DNA from: Phymorhynchus buccinoides
Taxonomy: Eukaryota > Mollusca > Gastropoda > Neogastropoda > Raphitomidae
Assembly (NCBI GenBank): GCA_017654935.2
Contig: CM065690.1
Coordinates: 20,748,066-20,812,065 of the forward strand
Length of the DNA stretch: 64,000 nt
Reading direction: 5' to 3'
In this document: positions 1-12,374 of the stretch, in pieces
Layout of the letters: every line of letters starts with the position of its first letter
Position numbering within the stretch: the first letter of the stretch is position 1
The notes under the pieces: generated by a model
Told to the model about the DNA's origin: nothing
What the model saw: only the letters and a program-made list of their open reading frames with translations
Database searches by the model: none
Made by a program: the position numbers and the translations under genes

Positions 1-84
1 GAGAGAGAGGGATGAGAGAGAGAGAGAGAGAGAGAGGAGAAAGAGAGAGAGAGAGAGAGTAGAGAGAGATGAGAGATAGAGAGC

Positions 85-125
<41 letters not shown>
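1..125. repeat. (GA)n microsatellite, interrupted
   Basis: GA runs separated by single-base breaks and short AT-rich pieces. The window begins inside this array. Confidence 0.95.
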
Positions 126-128
<3 letters not shown>

Positions 129-327
129 AGAATTAATGAATAAGTTTTCTTTATTGAGGATACTAGATTAAGCAACATTGCTTTTTTTCGTCCAGTCCTC
201 ATGCAAAAAAAAAAAGAAACTGAAGAAAAGAAACCAAACAAAATACAAAGACCAAGATCGAGAGAGACGAGAGAACGGAGAAGAAGACGAGCGGAGAGTG
301 TAGACGATCTAAACACAAAGAACGAAT

Positions 328-363
<36 letters not shown>

Positions 364-376
364 AGAGAGAGGAGAG

Positions 377-440
<64 letters not shown>
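328..440. repeat. (GA)n microsatellite beside a half palindrome
   Basis: A nearly pure (GA)n run adjoins the right arm of the palindrome family at 441. Confidence 0.95.
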
Positions 441-444
<4 letters not shown>

Positions 445-548
445 TGAGTCCCACCCTCTCTCTCTCTCCCACTACGCCAAACTAAGAATATCGCGTGATA
501 AGCCCCTAGTGGTTTGATTGCCCCCTGGCGGTCAGATCCGCGTCCTAA
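441..548. mobile_element. Half copy of the 38792 palindrome beside a (GA)n array
   Basis: CTCTCTCCCACTACGCCAAA, TAAGCCCCTAGTGGTTTGAT, TTGCCCCCTGGCGGTCAGAT and CGCGTCCTAA match the right arm of 38792-38998. The left arm is missing and replaced by (GA)n. Purely repeat-derived; ORFs reported across it have no support. Confidence 0.75.
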
Positions 549-709
549 TTTTACCATTAGTAAAGGGCCTCCTGTATTTTGAAAGTGGAAGTCCCGCAAG
601 GAAAAGACACTATTATGGGGAAAGGATCAAGTTTTTCCTTCATTCTGAAAAAGAAATTTGACTTGAAACAATTTCTAAGAGGTAAAGTAGACCATACGGA
701 AAAAAAATC

Positions 710-850
710 TCTCCGGTCTTGAACAGACACATATGGGACATTAGTAGATATAAAGATGGTTGGAACGATCTGGAGGCAATGCCCGGAGGCAGTGCAACAC
801 CAAGAAAGTCCCGAATTTTTAACAATACAGATGTAAGTAGACCATACGGT
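710..850 (-). mobile_element. SINE S1 fragment
   Basis: ACAGACACATATGGGACATT and GGAGGCAATGCCCGGAGGCA match S1, then the copy diverges. An ORF across it has no support as a gene. Confidence 0.65.
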
Positions 851-1631
851 GTCAATAGATGCATTTTATTAGCCCTGTTAACAAACTCCCCCCCCCCCTT
901 TTTTTCTGCAGAGAAAACATTTTGGACAAGCAGCCTCACGTCTATTTTTACTAAGAATCCCCAAATTGTTCAAAGAAAGTGGAAAAATCAACATGGGTAT
1001 TAGCACAGACGTAACACAGAACAAAATTGGAAAATATTTGCTCATTTTTGTCAGTGTCATCTATTCATCTGTAAGGTTAAGCAATATGTTAGGCGTGTCC
1101 TCTATCGAAACAATTCGCAGAATAAGCCTATGTCTCACCTTTAACAGACCAGCAAACTGTGATAAAACAGAGACAAAGGCAAAGGCATAACTTCCTTGTA
1201 GTGGGTGATAAAAAATGAATGATATGGAGTGGTCAATAAGTACATGTAGGCTATTTGATTAAGCATGACATTTACACGCACAGTGGTCACTGAATCCAAC
1301 CGACTTCTCAATACTAAAGACAAGTGGACAGGACAGACAGACAGACAGACAGACAAATCAAATGGACAGACAGATGCAGACAGACAGACAGGAAAATAAG
1401 GTGATTTTTCAAAAAAGAAGAACAAAGCGACAAGTGCAAAACAGAGATAAACTCGGGCGGATAAAAGACAGACAGAAGACTGTAAAATAAAAAGAGAACA
1501 GAGATACAGACAAAAGGGCAGAGAGAAAGAGAGTCAAAGAGAGAGATGGGGAGGGGGGTGGAGGCTCGGACAATAGTGTCATAGTCCAAAGAAGATAGTA
1601 ATCCTTTAGTTGAATCCGCGCGCCCGCGCGC

Positions 1632-1645
1632 GTGTGCTTGTGTAT

Positions 1646-1718
<73 letters not shown>

Positions 1719-1771
1719 TCTGTTTGCCTGTCTATCTGTCTGCGCACGCATGCATACAGCTGTCAGTGTGT

Positions 1772-1825
<54 letters not shown>

Positions 1826-1978
1826 GCGTGCGTGTGTGCGTGTGTGTTGTGTGTGCGTGCGTGTGTGTGCATGTGTGCGTGCATGTGTGCGTGTGTGTGC
1901 ATACGCATGCGTACGTGTGTGTGTGTGTACGTGTGTGTGTGTGCACGCGCGTGCGTGCGAACGCGCGTGTGTGTGTAG
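1632..1978. repeat. (GT)n array with GTGC/GCGT variants
   Basis: Pure (GT)n at 1650-1710 and 1770-1820, then mixed GTGTGC/GCGTGT. Both strands give cysteine/valine or histidine/threonine frames with no biological meaning. Confidence 0.95.
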
Positions 1979-2014
1979 ATATACACATGTGTACAATAGT
2001 TTGTGTGTGTTATA

Positions 2015-2018
<4 letters not shown>

Positions 2019-2106
<88 letters not shown>
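2019..2106. repeat. (CT)n microsatellite
   Basis: Uninterrupted CT run of ~85 bases. Confidence 0.95.
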
Positions 2107-2107
<1 letters not shown>

Positions 2108-2399
2108 CGCTCTCTCCATTACAAAACTAACTCACAGAAAAGCAATATTATTCTTGCCTTCATGTGCGTTTCCTTTACTATATATGGCCACAAAGAAAAC
2201 ACCCAAACAACCGGCACTAATAATAGGTTGAAAAGAAACAAGAAATCGCATAGAATCCATCGTTGGAGGAACTGCATGATTATACAGTAGTAGTATTTTA
2301 CTTGCATTATAAATTCCTGTCAGTTTTCATTGTCCGTATCTCACTCTTTCTGCTGTCAAAGGGAAGAAAGCAAAGCAAACCTGTTTAGATAAATAAGCA

Positions 2400-2637
2400 A
2401 ACACACAGTGAAGGAACAGCTAACACGAGTTTATGCATACGCGCGAGAATGCACACATACACACGCGTGGTCATGCGCGCGCACAAACGCGCGCGCGCAA
2501 GCAAGCGCGTACTCACACACAAACCATGTGTGTACACAAATACGCCCACACACAAACACAATCAAAAGCACACACACGCACATACACAATGACAGCATGC
2601 ACACACACACGCGCACACACTCACACACGCGTACACA

Positions 2638-2719
<82 letters not shown>

Positions 2720-2720
2720 A
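2400..2720. repeat. (CA)n array with CACG variants
   Basis: Mixed CACACG at the left, pure (CA)n at 2636-2716. Confidence 0.95.
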
Positions 2721-3019
2721 TCACGCACTATCACATACACATAATTATAAGCACACACTGCAGCCTACATTAACATGCGCACACATAAAACATATTATAT
2801 TATTATTATGAAAGCACTTAAATTTCATATGTTAGAAACCCTATGAATTAGTCTCTAACTTTAAAAATGTAGCACCTATTCCGTCGGAACATGTCCTTTT
2901 AATGATACTTTGATTGTTCTCTGCTTTGTTCCATTGTGTCCGGGACATTTGTTAATATGGGTGATGGGGAGAAAATGAAATGGGGAAGAGACAACCACTT
3001 TCACCTCAACCTCCCATTA

Positions 3020-3125
<106 letters not shown>

Positions 3126-3290
3126 AGAGTTATTTCAATGAGTTATATTATTAGGCTAATGCTTAGCAGTTTGGAATGTTTTGTTTTGCATGTTGAGTTA
3201 TTTTTCGAGTTGCTTTCGTATTACTTTTCATTCTGAGGACAGGATGAAAAAAAGCTGTCAAGCTTACTCCTTTATCCTCAATAAAGATCA

Positions 3291-3329
3291 TTTTGACTTG
3301 ACTTGACTTGACTTGACTTGACTTGACTT
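3291..3329 (+). repeat. (TTGAC)n pentanucleotide, LINE tail
   Basis: Seven to eight TTGAC units follow CCTCAATAAAGATCATTT, the typical 3-prime end of a molluscan LINE or SINE. Confidence 0.85.
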
Positions 3330-3495
3330 ATGTACACTCATACTCATGTAAACCACGCATGCACCCACATCCATAAACACCTAAACATGTGTGCACCCAT
3401 ACACGCGCGCGCACACACAGATACATACACCTACACACACTAGTGCTTACGCCTGACCGCACGTGTACTTAAGTACGAACACACATAGACACGCA

Positions 3496-3499
<4 letters not shown>

Positions 3500-3578
<79 letters not shown>
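3500..3578. repeat. (CT)n microsatellite
   Basis: Pure CT run. Confidence 0.95.
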
Positions 3579-3582
<4 letters not shown>

Positions 3583-3838
3583 TATTTTTGGTCCCTCCAC
3601 ATCCCATTTGTTAAGTATTTATGTATAATGCTGAGTTTATGATGTGTCTGTTTATATTGATAATGTGCCTGCTTATGATGATAATGTGTGTTCGTTTTCT
3701 TTGCTTTGCATGCCTTTCTTATTCATTGAATTCTTTGCTTTTAATTTTCTTTTCCTTTCTTTTTTTCTTGAGGATTGGATGGAAAAATGTATTTATACTT
3801 ACTCTACTTATCCTCATAAAATTAACGTTATTCATTCA

Positions 3839-4408
<570 letters not shown>

Positions 4409-4633
4409 ATGTATATTTTGTCATGGATTTCACTTACGAAATTAGTCGGTTTTTATAGCGTGTTGCTGTCCTTTTGAAGTTATTTGTTCCTGAATTCAAA
4501 TTTTCTCCCTTGCAAGTGCTTGCTTTGTGTCTTTAGAAGCAAATTACTTCCCCTTTTGTTTCATGAACGTGTAGCCATTGTATACAGGCCGGTGGCCTTA
4601 CAATTACAATTTTCAGAGTTTCAGAGTTTCAGA

Positions 4634-4636
<3 letters not shown>

Positions 4637-4708
<72 letters not shown>

Positions 4709-4740
4709 CCTCCCCCCCCCCCCTCTCTCTCTCCCCCCCA
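4637..4740. repeat. (CT)n with poly-C
   Basis: CT run followed by C-rich tracts. It follows a triple TCAGAGTT repeat. Confidence 0.9.
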
Positions 4741-5269
4741 ACGAAGATAGTACGTTTGACTAGTCGACCTGTGCAGTACATGTCTGTCAACCACAACACT
4801 CCACTAAAACCAAAGACTGCTAAAACTACAGCCCCTGTCAGTAGGCCCTAGCGTTTGTTACACCTGCACATGATCGATTTTGACTTCACCAACATTGACA
4901 CCACGAGATAACAAAGTCTAACAGTATTCCTACTATGTAATACCGGATCAGGAATATTCCTCCTTTGTTTCATTTTCCTGGTGTCTTAAGTGACAGTGCT
5001 AATGCCGTGCAGCCTGATATGCTCACTGGCATGTATGCGAAAGCAAACACACGCTGCGAGACACAGGCACGCGTAGGCTACCACGCATGATTATTATTGT
5101 CTCCTTGCCTGTCTCTGTGTGTCTCTCTGTCTCTGTCTCTGTCTCTCCCTCTTCACGCACTTACAACTACACCCACACAGATTCACACACACTATAATCA
5201 TAGTTATTACGCATACAAACGTGCGCGTACATGCAGACAGGCAGGCAGACAAACACCGTACACGCATAC

Positions 5270-5360
5270 GCACGCGCACACACACGCACTCGCACACACA
5301 CGCACACATACACGCGCGCGCGCGCGCACACACACACACACACGCACACACACAATATAC
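5270..5360. repeat. (CA)n/(CG)n array
   Basis: ACACGC mixed with pure CA and a GCGCGCGC stretch. Confidence 0.9.
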
Positions 5361-5544
5361 GCATACATAAACACACATCAGTAGGCCTGAATGGATACGT
5401 ATTGTCCTTTTCACACAAAATCATGCATTTAACATTACACGAATACATTTAAAAAGAAACCATGCGCACATATAGTTACGCCTACTGTTTTGTACCTAGA
5501 ATAAATTAATGTGCTTAGACAAATACATAGACCTACATTACACA

Positions 5545-5644
5545 AAAATACACACACACTCACACATACACACACACACACGCGCGCACACACGCACGCA
5601 CACGCACGCGCGCACACACGCACGCACGCACATACGCAAGCACA

Positions 5645-5696
<52 letters not shown>

Positions 5697-5722
5697 CACG
5701 CACACGCACACACACAAACATG
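5545..5722. repeat. (GCAC)n array
   Basis: GCAC tetranucleotides form a 60-base pure run near 5645-5700. It lies 40 bases beyond the stop of the 834-aa ORF, in its 3-prime flank. Confidence 0.95.
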
Positions 5723-5759
5723 CGCGCGCAGTTTTAAAAAGGTCTTTTATACATTTAAA

Positions 5760-8264
5760 TTAATCAAGAACAATGTCTGGTTTAGGGCAATAGGGTTCAA
5801 TGGATTTGAAGAACTCGTCGATCTTGGCTCTGAGTTGAGGCGGAACCACTCCATTATCCGGATGTTTCACAGGCTGATGATGTCTGTGCACCAACTCTTG
5901 TAACACTTTCTGTCGTGACCGTTTGGAAAAGATCACAGTAGGTTTCATCTCGTTCTGCTTCCGAGACCACACGAGATTCTCCGAAGACGCACTCAGCATC
6001 GGTTTCTCTTGACGTAAAATGGCCAACGTATTTCCGCGGTAACGCTCTTGAGGTCGTATGTAGTTGCGAAGCTTAAAACCCTTGAACAGAATGATCTCTG
6101 ATGTAGGATTCCCAGGGGTTTTCGTTGAAGAAGACGTACCCTTTGTGGAAGAAACTGTCATCACACCGTCCTGAGCGATTTCTGACCCGAGTTCTGGTGT
6201 ATCTCCTGAAGTATTAGTCAGGATCGTTTTGTTCGGGTCCGGTTTTGAACCCAGCTTTGATGTGGGTAAAGCTGAACCTTTTTCACGTGGTAGACTGCTA
6301 ACATTCTGCGTTTCGTTTTCTTTGTCACTCTGCATGGATTTTCCAACACTTGTCGAGTTTCTCCTCGTCGAAGTTGATTGACGAGCTTCGTTATCTTTGT
6401 CCAATGCTCCTTTTCCTGACTTATTGGCAAGACCTCGTGGCGGTGACCCAGAAACCTCCTTCTCCGACCAATCCTTCTTAGCGTCATCATCATCATCATC
6501 ATCCTCATCTTCGTCATCAGGGATCATCCGATGATGGTGAAATTCCCGGAGAGCCTCGAACTGATCCACTATTTTCATCACTGAGCTAGGCCGCCTCACA
6601 TCGATCGCCGAGTACCTCCGAGACAAAGAACCGTTGAACCTCCCCCCGTCCGTTTTGGTAGTTGAGTCCGAGGTCAAATCGGACCGGTGACGTAATTCAG
6701 TGACGTCAGACCGGCGTCGTGCTGTGCCGCGGTCGTAGCTGATCGATGTGCTTTGTCGTCTGTTACCTCTGCTGTGTTCCCCTGCTCGGCTCTTCGGTCG
6801 TCTTGAAGAGGGGGGTGAGGGTGTGACCGTGCCCGCTTCTGCTGCCGTTGATGAGGGGGAGGGAAACCGCTCATCCCTCTTCAGACTGTCAGCTGAGGGC
6901 TCAGCTCCCTTGTCCTTCGAAGATTGCTGGTATTTTGCGATTCTGGCACTGATCTCTATCGATTGTCCGTCAACCTCTTTTCCCTCTGTTGCCAAATTGA
7001 TGTGGACTGATTTTTTCTCTTTCTCTAGCCTAGCTAAGCCGTTGGTCAATACGGATGAGCTTGCTTGGTCATGACATGCTTCGTTCGTGTCACTGTCATT
7101 CTTTGCGTGGGTGTGGATTTCTTTGATTTTGTCTTCATGGAAAGCCTCTTTCGAACTGGGATATAACATTGACATTTGGGTATCTACCATTTCACTACAA
7201 TACATAGCATTTGTGTCTCGCTGTTCAATAAAGTCTTGTGCGTCAGAAATCACATTAGGCCTACCTGAACTGTCCAAAATAGGCCTACCATCAGTTAGAT
7301 CTATTGCGTGGTTTCTGTCTTGCGTGTTTATAGCCAAATTTGTCAAACCATCAAGAACATCTCCTTGAGTATCATAATTTCTGTCGTCGTTTTGTGCAGT
7401 GTTAGAATGCAACTCTTGGTCATTTTTCGTACCAGTTTGGTTGTAATTTGGTTCAGACTGAAGTGTCTGACCATTAGTTCTTCTCTGCTCACTCGTTTCT
7501 TTGTCTTGAATCTTACTGGGCCTGACAAAACCCACGGAGGTTTTGGGACGTGTCTTGTCCACGGAGGCGCAGAGAGACAGTCTGTGTCGTGAACAACGCG
7601 AACTCCGTGAGGACCTGGGCGTGGTCAGGCCCGTGGAAGGTCTCCTGATCCCTGAAACAAAGTCATCCACAGAGCAGCGCCGCCTCAACTGCTGGGTACG
7701 ATGGTCTGGTGACGTACACGGTGAGGACGCGGAGGACGCTCGACGGTAGTACAACTTTTTCTTCTGGCCTTCCGAAAGCTGCACAGCTTCGTTATACACA
7801 GAGTTGTAAGAAGCCTCAGAGTAGGTGTAAGCCCATGGCTTCTGCAGTTTGTTCAGAGCTTCGTTTTGGAAAGTCAAGGAGCGAGCGAGTTCAGTGGAAG
7901 AATGCCCCGCGTTGCTCGGGCGGTGGAGGTTGAGTTTTAGACGTGGAGAGTTGACCGGAGACCCTCCTCCACCAGACTCACCAGATCCCCTGCTCTTGTC
8001 TTGGAGCAGGTGCAAGTTTTCTTCTGACGGAGAAGAGTCCTGGCTGAGCTCGTCTTCGAAGGACGTACACCAGACCCCCGTGGTCTTGATGCTCCGCCTC
8101 CTGAAGTCTCTCCAGTGGAGGATCTCCCGCTGGTGTCGCTCCTGGATGACCTGCTCCTCGCCGCTCAGGCGTCTCTTGGCGTCGCTCAGGGAACGTTCCG
8201 CGTGACGGTTCCTGGAAAGGGCCAGGACCTCACTGTCGCTCAGAGTTTTCCTTCCGCTGGCCAT
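5760..8264 (-). CDS. Large single-exon protein, 834 aa, uncharacterised
   Basis: I do not recognise this protein. It is one uninterrupted 834-codon frame in non-repetitive, codon-like sequence, so it is very probably real. The ATG has a strong context (G at -3 and G at +4), an in-frame TGA lies 30 bases upstream in genomic DNA, and a textbook acceptor (pyrimidine tract then CAG) ends two bases before the ATG. I infer a non-coding first exon upstream, above 8270. Residues 1-60 are a charged, probably helical block (ESVQERH-like composition, rich in R, E, H). Residues 60-700 are rich in S, R, T, D and N and look disordered. An almost pure Asp/Glu run lies near residues 580-595. Residues ~720-834 are better ordered (GFKLRNYIRPQERYRG, then VLQELVHRHHQP) and look like a conserved C-terminal domain. 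No signal peptide, membrane segment or known catalytic motif is visible. It could be a cytoskeletal or nuclear scaffold, but that is a guess. Confidence 0.85.
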   Translation of the reverse strand: MASGRKTLSDSEVLALSRNRHAERSLSDAKRRLSGEEQVIQERHQREILHWRDFRRRSIKTTGVWCTSFEDELSQDSSPSEENLHLLQDKSRGSGESGGGGSPVNSPRLKLNLHRPSNAGHSSTELARSLTFQNEALNKLQKPWAYTYSEASYNSVYNEAVQLSEGQKKKLYYRRASSASSPCTSPDHRTQQLRRRCSVDDFVSGIRRPSTGLTTPRSSRSSRCSRHRLSLCASVDKTRPKTSVGFVRPSKIQDKETSEQRRTNGQTLQSEPNYNQTGTKNDQELHSNTAQNDDRNYDTQGDVLDGLTNLAINTQDRNHAIDLTDGRPILDSSGRPNVISDAQDFIEQRDTNAMYCSEMVDTQMSMLYPSSKEAFHEDKIKEIHTHAKNDSDTNEACHDQASSSVLTNGLARLEKEKKSVHINLATEGKEVDGQSIEISARIAKYQQSSKDKGAEPSADSLKRDERFPSPSSTAAEAGTVTPSPPSSRRPKSRAGEHSRGNRRQSTSISYDRGTARRRSDVTELRHRSDLTSDSTTKTDGGRFNGSLSRRYSAIDVRRPSSVMKIVDQFEALREFHHHRMIPDDEDEDDDDDDDAKKDWSEKEVSGSPPRGLANKSGKGALDKDNEARQSTSTRRNSTSVGKSMQSDKENETQNVSSLPREKGSALPTSKLGSKPDPNKTILTNTSGDTPELGSEIAQDGVMTVSSTKGTSSSTKTPGNPTSEIILFKGFKLRNYIRPQERYRGNTLAILRQEKPMLSASSENLVWSRKQNEMKPTVIFSKRSRQKVLQELVHRHHQPVKHPDNGVVPPQLRAKIDEFFKSIEPYCPKPDIVLD

Positions 8265-8290
8265 GACTGAAGAGAAATGTTCTTTGTAAA
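8265..8290 (-). promoter_or_regulatory. Probable splice acceptor upstream of the 834-aa ORF
   Basis: On the minus strand the sequence just before the ATG at 8264 reads as a pyrimidine run followed by CAG, with the AG at 8268-8267. This makes the whole coding region a single internal or terminal exon with the 5-prime UTR split by an intron. The upstream exon was not located. Confidence 0.6.
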
Positions 8291-9050
8291 GTCAGATGAC
8301 AAATATTATTGGTTAATTCCAGTTAATCAATTCTGCCAGATTAATGAACTTGTCTGTTTTATGAATTCATCTGTGTTCATTGATCTCCCAGGTAGAACAA
8401 AATCTACCGGGGTGGTGTTCACAAAACGTGTGTGTCATTTCAGCCAATAGTTGGGTTTGTCTGCTGTCACATTCCTATGAAAGTAACACTGGTATGCCAC
8501 AAATGAATTCTTACTGTAATCTTAACTTTGCACAGTGACTTCGTCTTTTAACATGATGCTTTGGGAACACTTTGAAACAGTCTGCTGATTCCCAAGAACA
8601 TGATGATACACAGCGCACGAGTAAAGTCACTGAAGACCAACGAAGGGGTAAGCAATGTATAAGCAAATACCTATGTCAAAATTCTAGTTTTCCACACAGA
8701 GGGATAAAACACATTTCTTTGTTACTGTTGGTCTAACATCGAGACACAGGTTTGTGTATATTTTTGTTGGTCTTAAGTGTTAATACACAGTGGCAGAATT
8801 ATCACGTCAGCTTCATATTGTGATGTAGGGCTTACTTTTCATGAATTACCAGAATCAAAAGAAGGGAACACTTTGAAACAGTCTGCTGTTGAACCTTGTC
8901 TAGGGAGACAGAGAAATGTTGTCCAGTCTGTAGACTGCAGCATATCAGTACAATCACGTGATAATGGAACTGCTACATATATAATGATGATAGTTGGTTT
9001 TCCACTCAACAACTTAGTAGATGAGGAGCTGGCATTGCAGGGACATTTTC
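8290..9050. other. Intergenic, no gene seen
   Basis: Upstream of the 834-aa ORF. The only structure I see is a direct repeat of GGAACACTTTGAAACAGTCT at 8564 and 8867. A non-coding first exon of the minus-strand gene may lie here. Confidence 0.6.
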
Positions 9051-9052
9051 TA

Positions 9053-9545
9053 CATCGTTGTACTATTGTTGTTGCTGCTGTTCCTGCTGCTGTTGCTGTT
9101 CCTGCTGCTGTTGTTGTTTCTGCTGTTCTTGTTGTTCCTGCTGCTGTTGTTGTTCCTGTTGTTGTCCCTGCTGTTCCTGTTGTTGTTCCTGCTGCTGTTG
9201 TTGTTCCTGTTGTTGTCCCTGCTGTTCCTGCCACTTGTTGTTCCTGTTGATCTGCCTGCTTGCTGTTCCTGCTGCTGTTGTTGTTCCTGTTGTTGTTGTT
9301 GTTCCTGCCTGTTGTGTTGCTGTTGTTGTCCTGCTGTTCCTGCTCTTGTTGTTCCTGTTCCTGCTGTTCCTGTTTGTTCCTCCTGTTCCTGCTGCTGTTG
9401 TTCCTGTTGTTGCTGTTGTTGTTCCTGCTGCTGTTGTTCCTCCTGTTCCTGTTGTTGTTGTTGCTGCTGTTGTTCCTCCTGTTCCTGCTGCTGTTGTCCT
9501 CCTGCTGCTGTTGTTGTTCCTGCTGCTGTTGTACCAGACACGTCA
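9053..9545 (+). repeat. GTTGTTCCTGCTGCT-type coding-like array
   Basis: TTGTTCCTGCTGCTGTTG variants repeat in multiples of three, so all three plus frames and two minus frames stay open (Cys/Ser/Leu/Val or Gln/Asn). That is why I do not call any frame a gene. A short block (TGTACCAGACACGTCATTGG) recurs at 10080. Confidence 0.9.
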
Positions 9546-9655
9546 TTGGTGTTCCTGTCTGTTGACACCTGCTGTTCCCAACCAACTCTTGATGTTCCTG
9601 TTCAGAGACTTCTAAGTGATTAGATGTTCCTATCTGTTGTTGTTCCTGTTGATCT

Positions 9656-9656
9656 T

Positions 9657-9706
<50 letters not shown>

Positions 9707-9830
9707 TCCAGAGAGTTCCTGCTGCTGCTGAGAGAAAGAGAGAGAGAGAGATGTTGTTCCTGTTGCTGTTGTTGTTCCTCCTGTTCCTGAGAGCTGTTGG
9801 AGAGAGAGAGAGAGAGAGAGATCCTCCTGT
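9656..9830. repeat. (GA)n runs separated by CCTGCTG blocks
   Basis: Three GA runs alternate with pieces of the previous array, which suggests that both repeat types grew together. Confidence 0.9.
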
Positions 9831-10109
9831 TCCTGCATTTTGTGTTGCTTCCTCGTTATAATGTTGACGGACTATTGCGATCGTCCTTTGTCTGTAATTT
9901 TTTTTTTTCTCTTTTTTTTTTTTTTCTGTCTGTCTATCTCCCGAACCGCTGGACCGAATCGCGTCAAATTTTGTGTGAAGGTGTGCCTCCTTAATAGGAA
10001 GAGATCGGCGCAAACCATTTTGCCGTTGTTGGTCCTCCTGTTCCTGCACCGATCAACATGTTGTTGTTCTTGCTGCTGTTGTACCAGACACGTCATTGGT
10101 CGGTGATGA

Positions 10110-10990
10110 ACAAGTCTTTGGTTTGACACGACTATCGACTGAAAAAACCCAACAACAACAAAACAGGAATATCTTTCAATTAATCAGAGACAGTTCTAAG
10201 TGATTAGATAGAGTGTATACCGAAAGGTCTGTATTACAGAGAAAGGCCAAGAAGAGAGGATGAAAGAAACCATATTTTCCACATTGGAGAGAGAGAAGCG
10301 CTTCAGATTGTGTGTGGTACTGTAGACCCTAGAGAGAGAGACAGAGCATAAATTATCAGAGAGAGAGAAGTGTGAGAGAGAAATTTCCTTCTTTGCGCTA
10401 AGAGCTGTATCTCGAACGAGAAGAAGAGAAAATTGGTCATTGACACTTACGTGTTTTTTCCTCGTTATAATATTTGCCGCTCGGCGACGCCCTTGTTTAT
10501 GTTTTAGGAAAATATTGCGACGCTTTCTATTTTATGCTTCATCTATGTAGCATTTAATAGGCTTACATTCGACTGAAATTGAAATTGGAATAGAAGGGGG
10601 TGTGGGGGTGGGGGGGGGGGGGGGGGCTATGTTCAATAAGTTACATATTCGTACATTGACAACTGGAACGTTAGAAAGGGTTGGGTTTGCACATTACTGC
10701 GTGACGTAACTTACTCGTGCATTTAAAACGGGGGGTGAAAAGATAGAAGGGGTTAAACCAAAAAGCCTGAAGATATACCAAGAGCTCGCACTCCGCAGCT
10801 GACTGAAGCCGTGGTTTTTTTTACTCCCACCCTTTCACCTACACTACAGCTGGGGATCATTGTGAACTCACTGCATACAACAACACTAACACTTCCCACC
10901 TTCCACCTTTTCACCTTCCAGGTGGGAAGTGAGAAAGTTGGCGTCATCCTTTGCAAGGTTTGTAGGCTGCGAAGTTTAGGTATTAGGGGT
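10110..10990. other. Intergenic, no gene seen
   Basis: Short GA-rich patches, a poly-G run at 10608-10626, and a local inverted pair (CTTCCCACC and GGTGGGAAG at 10887-10930). TTAAACCAAAAAGCCT at 10751 is inverted at 11416, which suggests a larger element enclosing SINE S2. Confidence 0.5.
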
Positions 10991-11017
10991 TTTTTAAATT
11001 ATTATTATTATTGCGTA

Positions 11018-11228
11018 CTTAATAATTACAGAGGCGTCTCTGTAAAATGCGGGTTGCTCCCACCTGGAGAGCGCGTCGCAGCCAGAGGCGCGCCACCCTT
11101 TTTTTGTGTGTTTTTTTGCATGCGATTTTTGTGTGACTGATGAGGAAGGAAGGGGGGGTAAATTTTGACCAAATGACAACTTTTTCGTTGCCACTGGGTT
11201 TAACGTGTCCGAAGTACATGGGCACACG

Positions 11229-11259
<31 letters not shown>

Positions 11260-11380
11260 TCCACGTTCAGACCGTAAGGCCTAGTGCAAAGTGAGAGGAA
11301 AAATCCCCTGTACCCAGGTCAGAACTCGGGTTTAATTGACACGAGGCGAACGCGCAACCACTGTGCCACTATACGCTACC
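11018..11380 (-). mobile_element. tRNA-derived SINE S2, copy 1
   Basis: On the minus strand: TAGTGGCACAGTGGTTG (A-box-like), GTTCTGACCTGGG (B-box-like), the conserved core CTTTCGGATGAGACGATAAA, AACGAAAAAGTTGTCATTTG, and a tail with CCTCTGGCTGCGACGCGCTC. The core resembles domains shared by many animal SINEs. Length ~360 bases. Confidence 0.85.
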
Positions 11381-11574
11381 GTACCACTCTACACTATTAC
11401 TCTTTGTAACATTTAGGCTTTTTGGTTAAACTCGTGCCTAATAGTCAATAAGTTACATATAGCCGTTGTGCGTACAGAGCTCTCAGGGAGCCCATACCTA
11501 TGCAAATGGAACTTCACTGCTTCGTGTTGTTGTTGTTGTTGTTGTTGTTTGGGGGGGTTTACCATTCTCAACAC

Positions 11575-12165
11575 AGTTTACTGTTACTAAAAAAAAAAAG
11601 AACACTCAACAGTGACCATTTTCAACACAGTTTACCGTTACAAGAAAAAAAAGAACACTCAACAGTGACCATTCTTTACACACTTTACTATTACATAAAA
11701 AAGAACACTCAACAGTGACCATTCTCTACACACTTTACTATTACAAGGAAAAAGAACACTCAACAGTGACCATTCTCTACACACTTTACTATTACAAGGA
11801 AAAAGAACACTCAACAGTGACCATTCTCTACACACTTTACTATTACAAGAAAAAGAAACACTCAACAGTGACCATTGTCAATACACGTTACTGTTACTAG
11901 AAAGAGAACACTCAACATATACCATTCTTAATTAAAACACTTTATTGTGACTTCAAAAAAAGAACACTCAGCAGTCACCATTCTCAACACACGTTACTGT
12001 TACTAAAAAAAAGAACACTGAACAGTGACCATTCCTATCAAAATGTACTGTTACAAACCAAAAAAAGAACACTGAACAGTGACCATTCCTATCAAAATGT
12101 ACTGTTACAAACCAAAAAAAAGAACACTGAACAGTGATCATTCTCAACACATGTTACTGTCAATG
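11575..12165 (+). repeat. ~55-bp minisatellite, about 11 units
   Basis: Units share AAGAACACTCAACAGTGACC, ATTCTCTACACACTTTAC, TATTACAAG. A-runs vary in length. Frames through it are artefacts. Confidence 0.92.
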
Positions 12166-12374
12166 AAACATTTTGTTTTACTTATACAGACACACGTTGT
12201 TGTTTATTATACATAAATATAGTAAGAAAAACTCTACATAATAATGTGATGACCTAACAAGACCAGAGAAGTGTCATGAAAATGAAAAAGACAAAATAAT
12301 CACCACTGTACAAACAAAATTGGACAGAGGGACGAAAATGGTGTAAATCGATTTATTTGTTTGATTCATTAAAA

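Noticed and set aside
22..320. Possible gene at the left edge
   Set aside because: GA-rich patches and AT-rich DNA only; no frame above chance and no splice signals.
1314..2231. ORFs of 199-224 codons over GT/CA and CT arrays
   Set aside because: They are dinucleotide translations (Cys-Val, His-Thr, Ser-Leu) that stay open because the repeat has no stop codons.
8839..9623. Gln/Asn-rich or Cys-rich protein of up to 248 residues
   Set aside because: Several frames on both strands are open at once because the repeat is a multiple of three; there is no unique domain or splice support.
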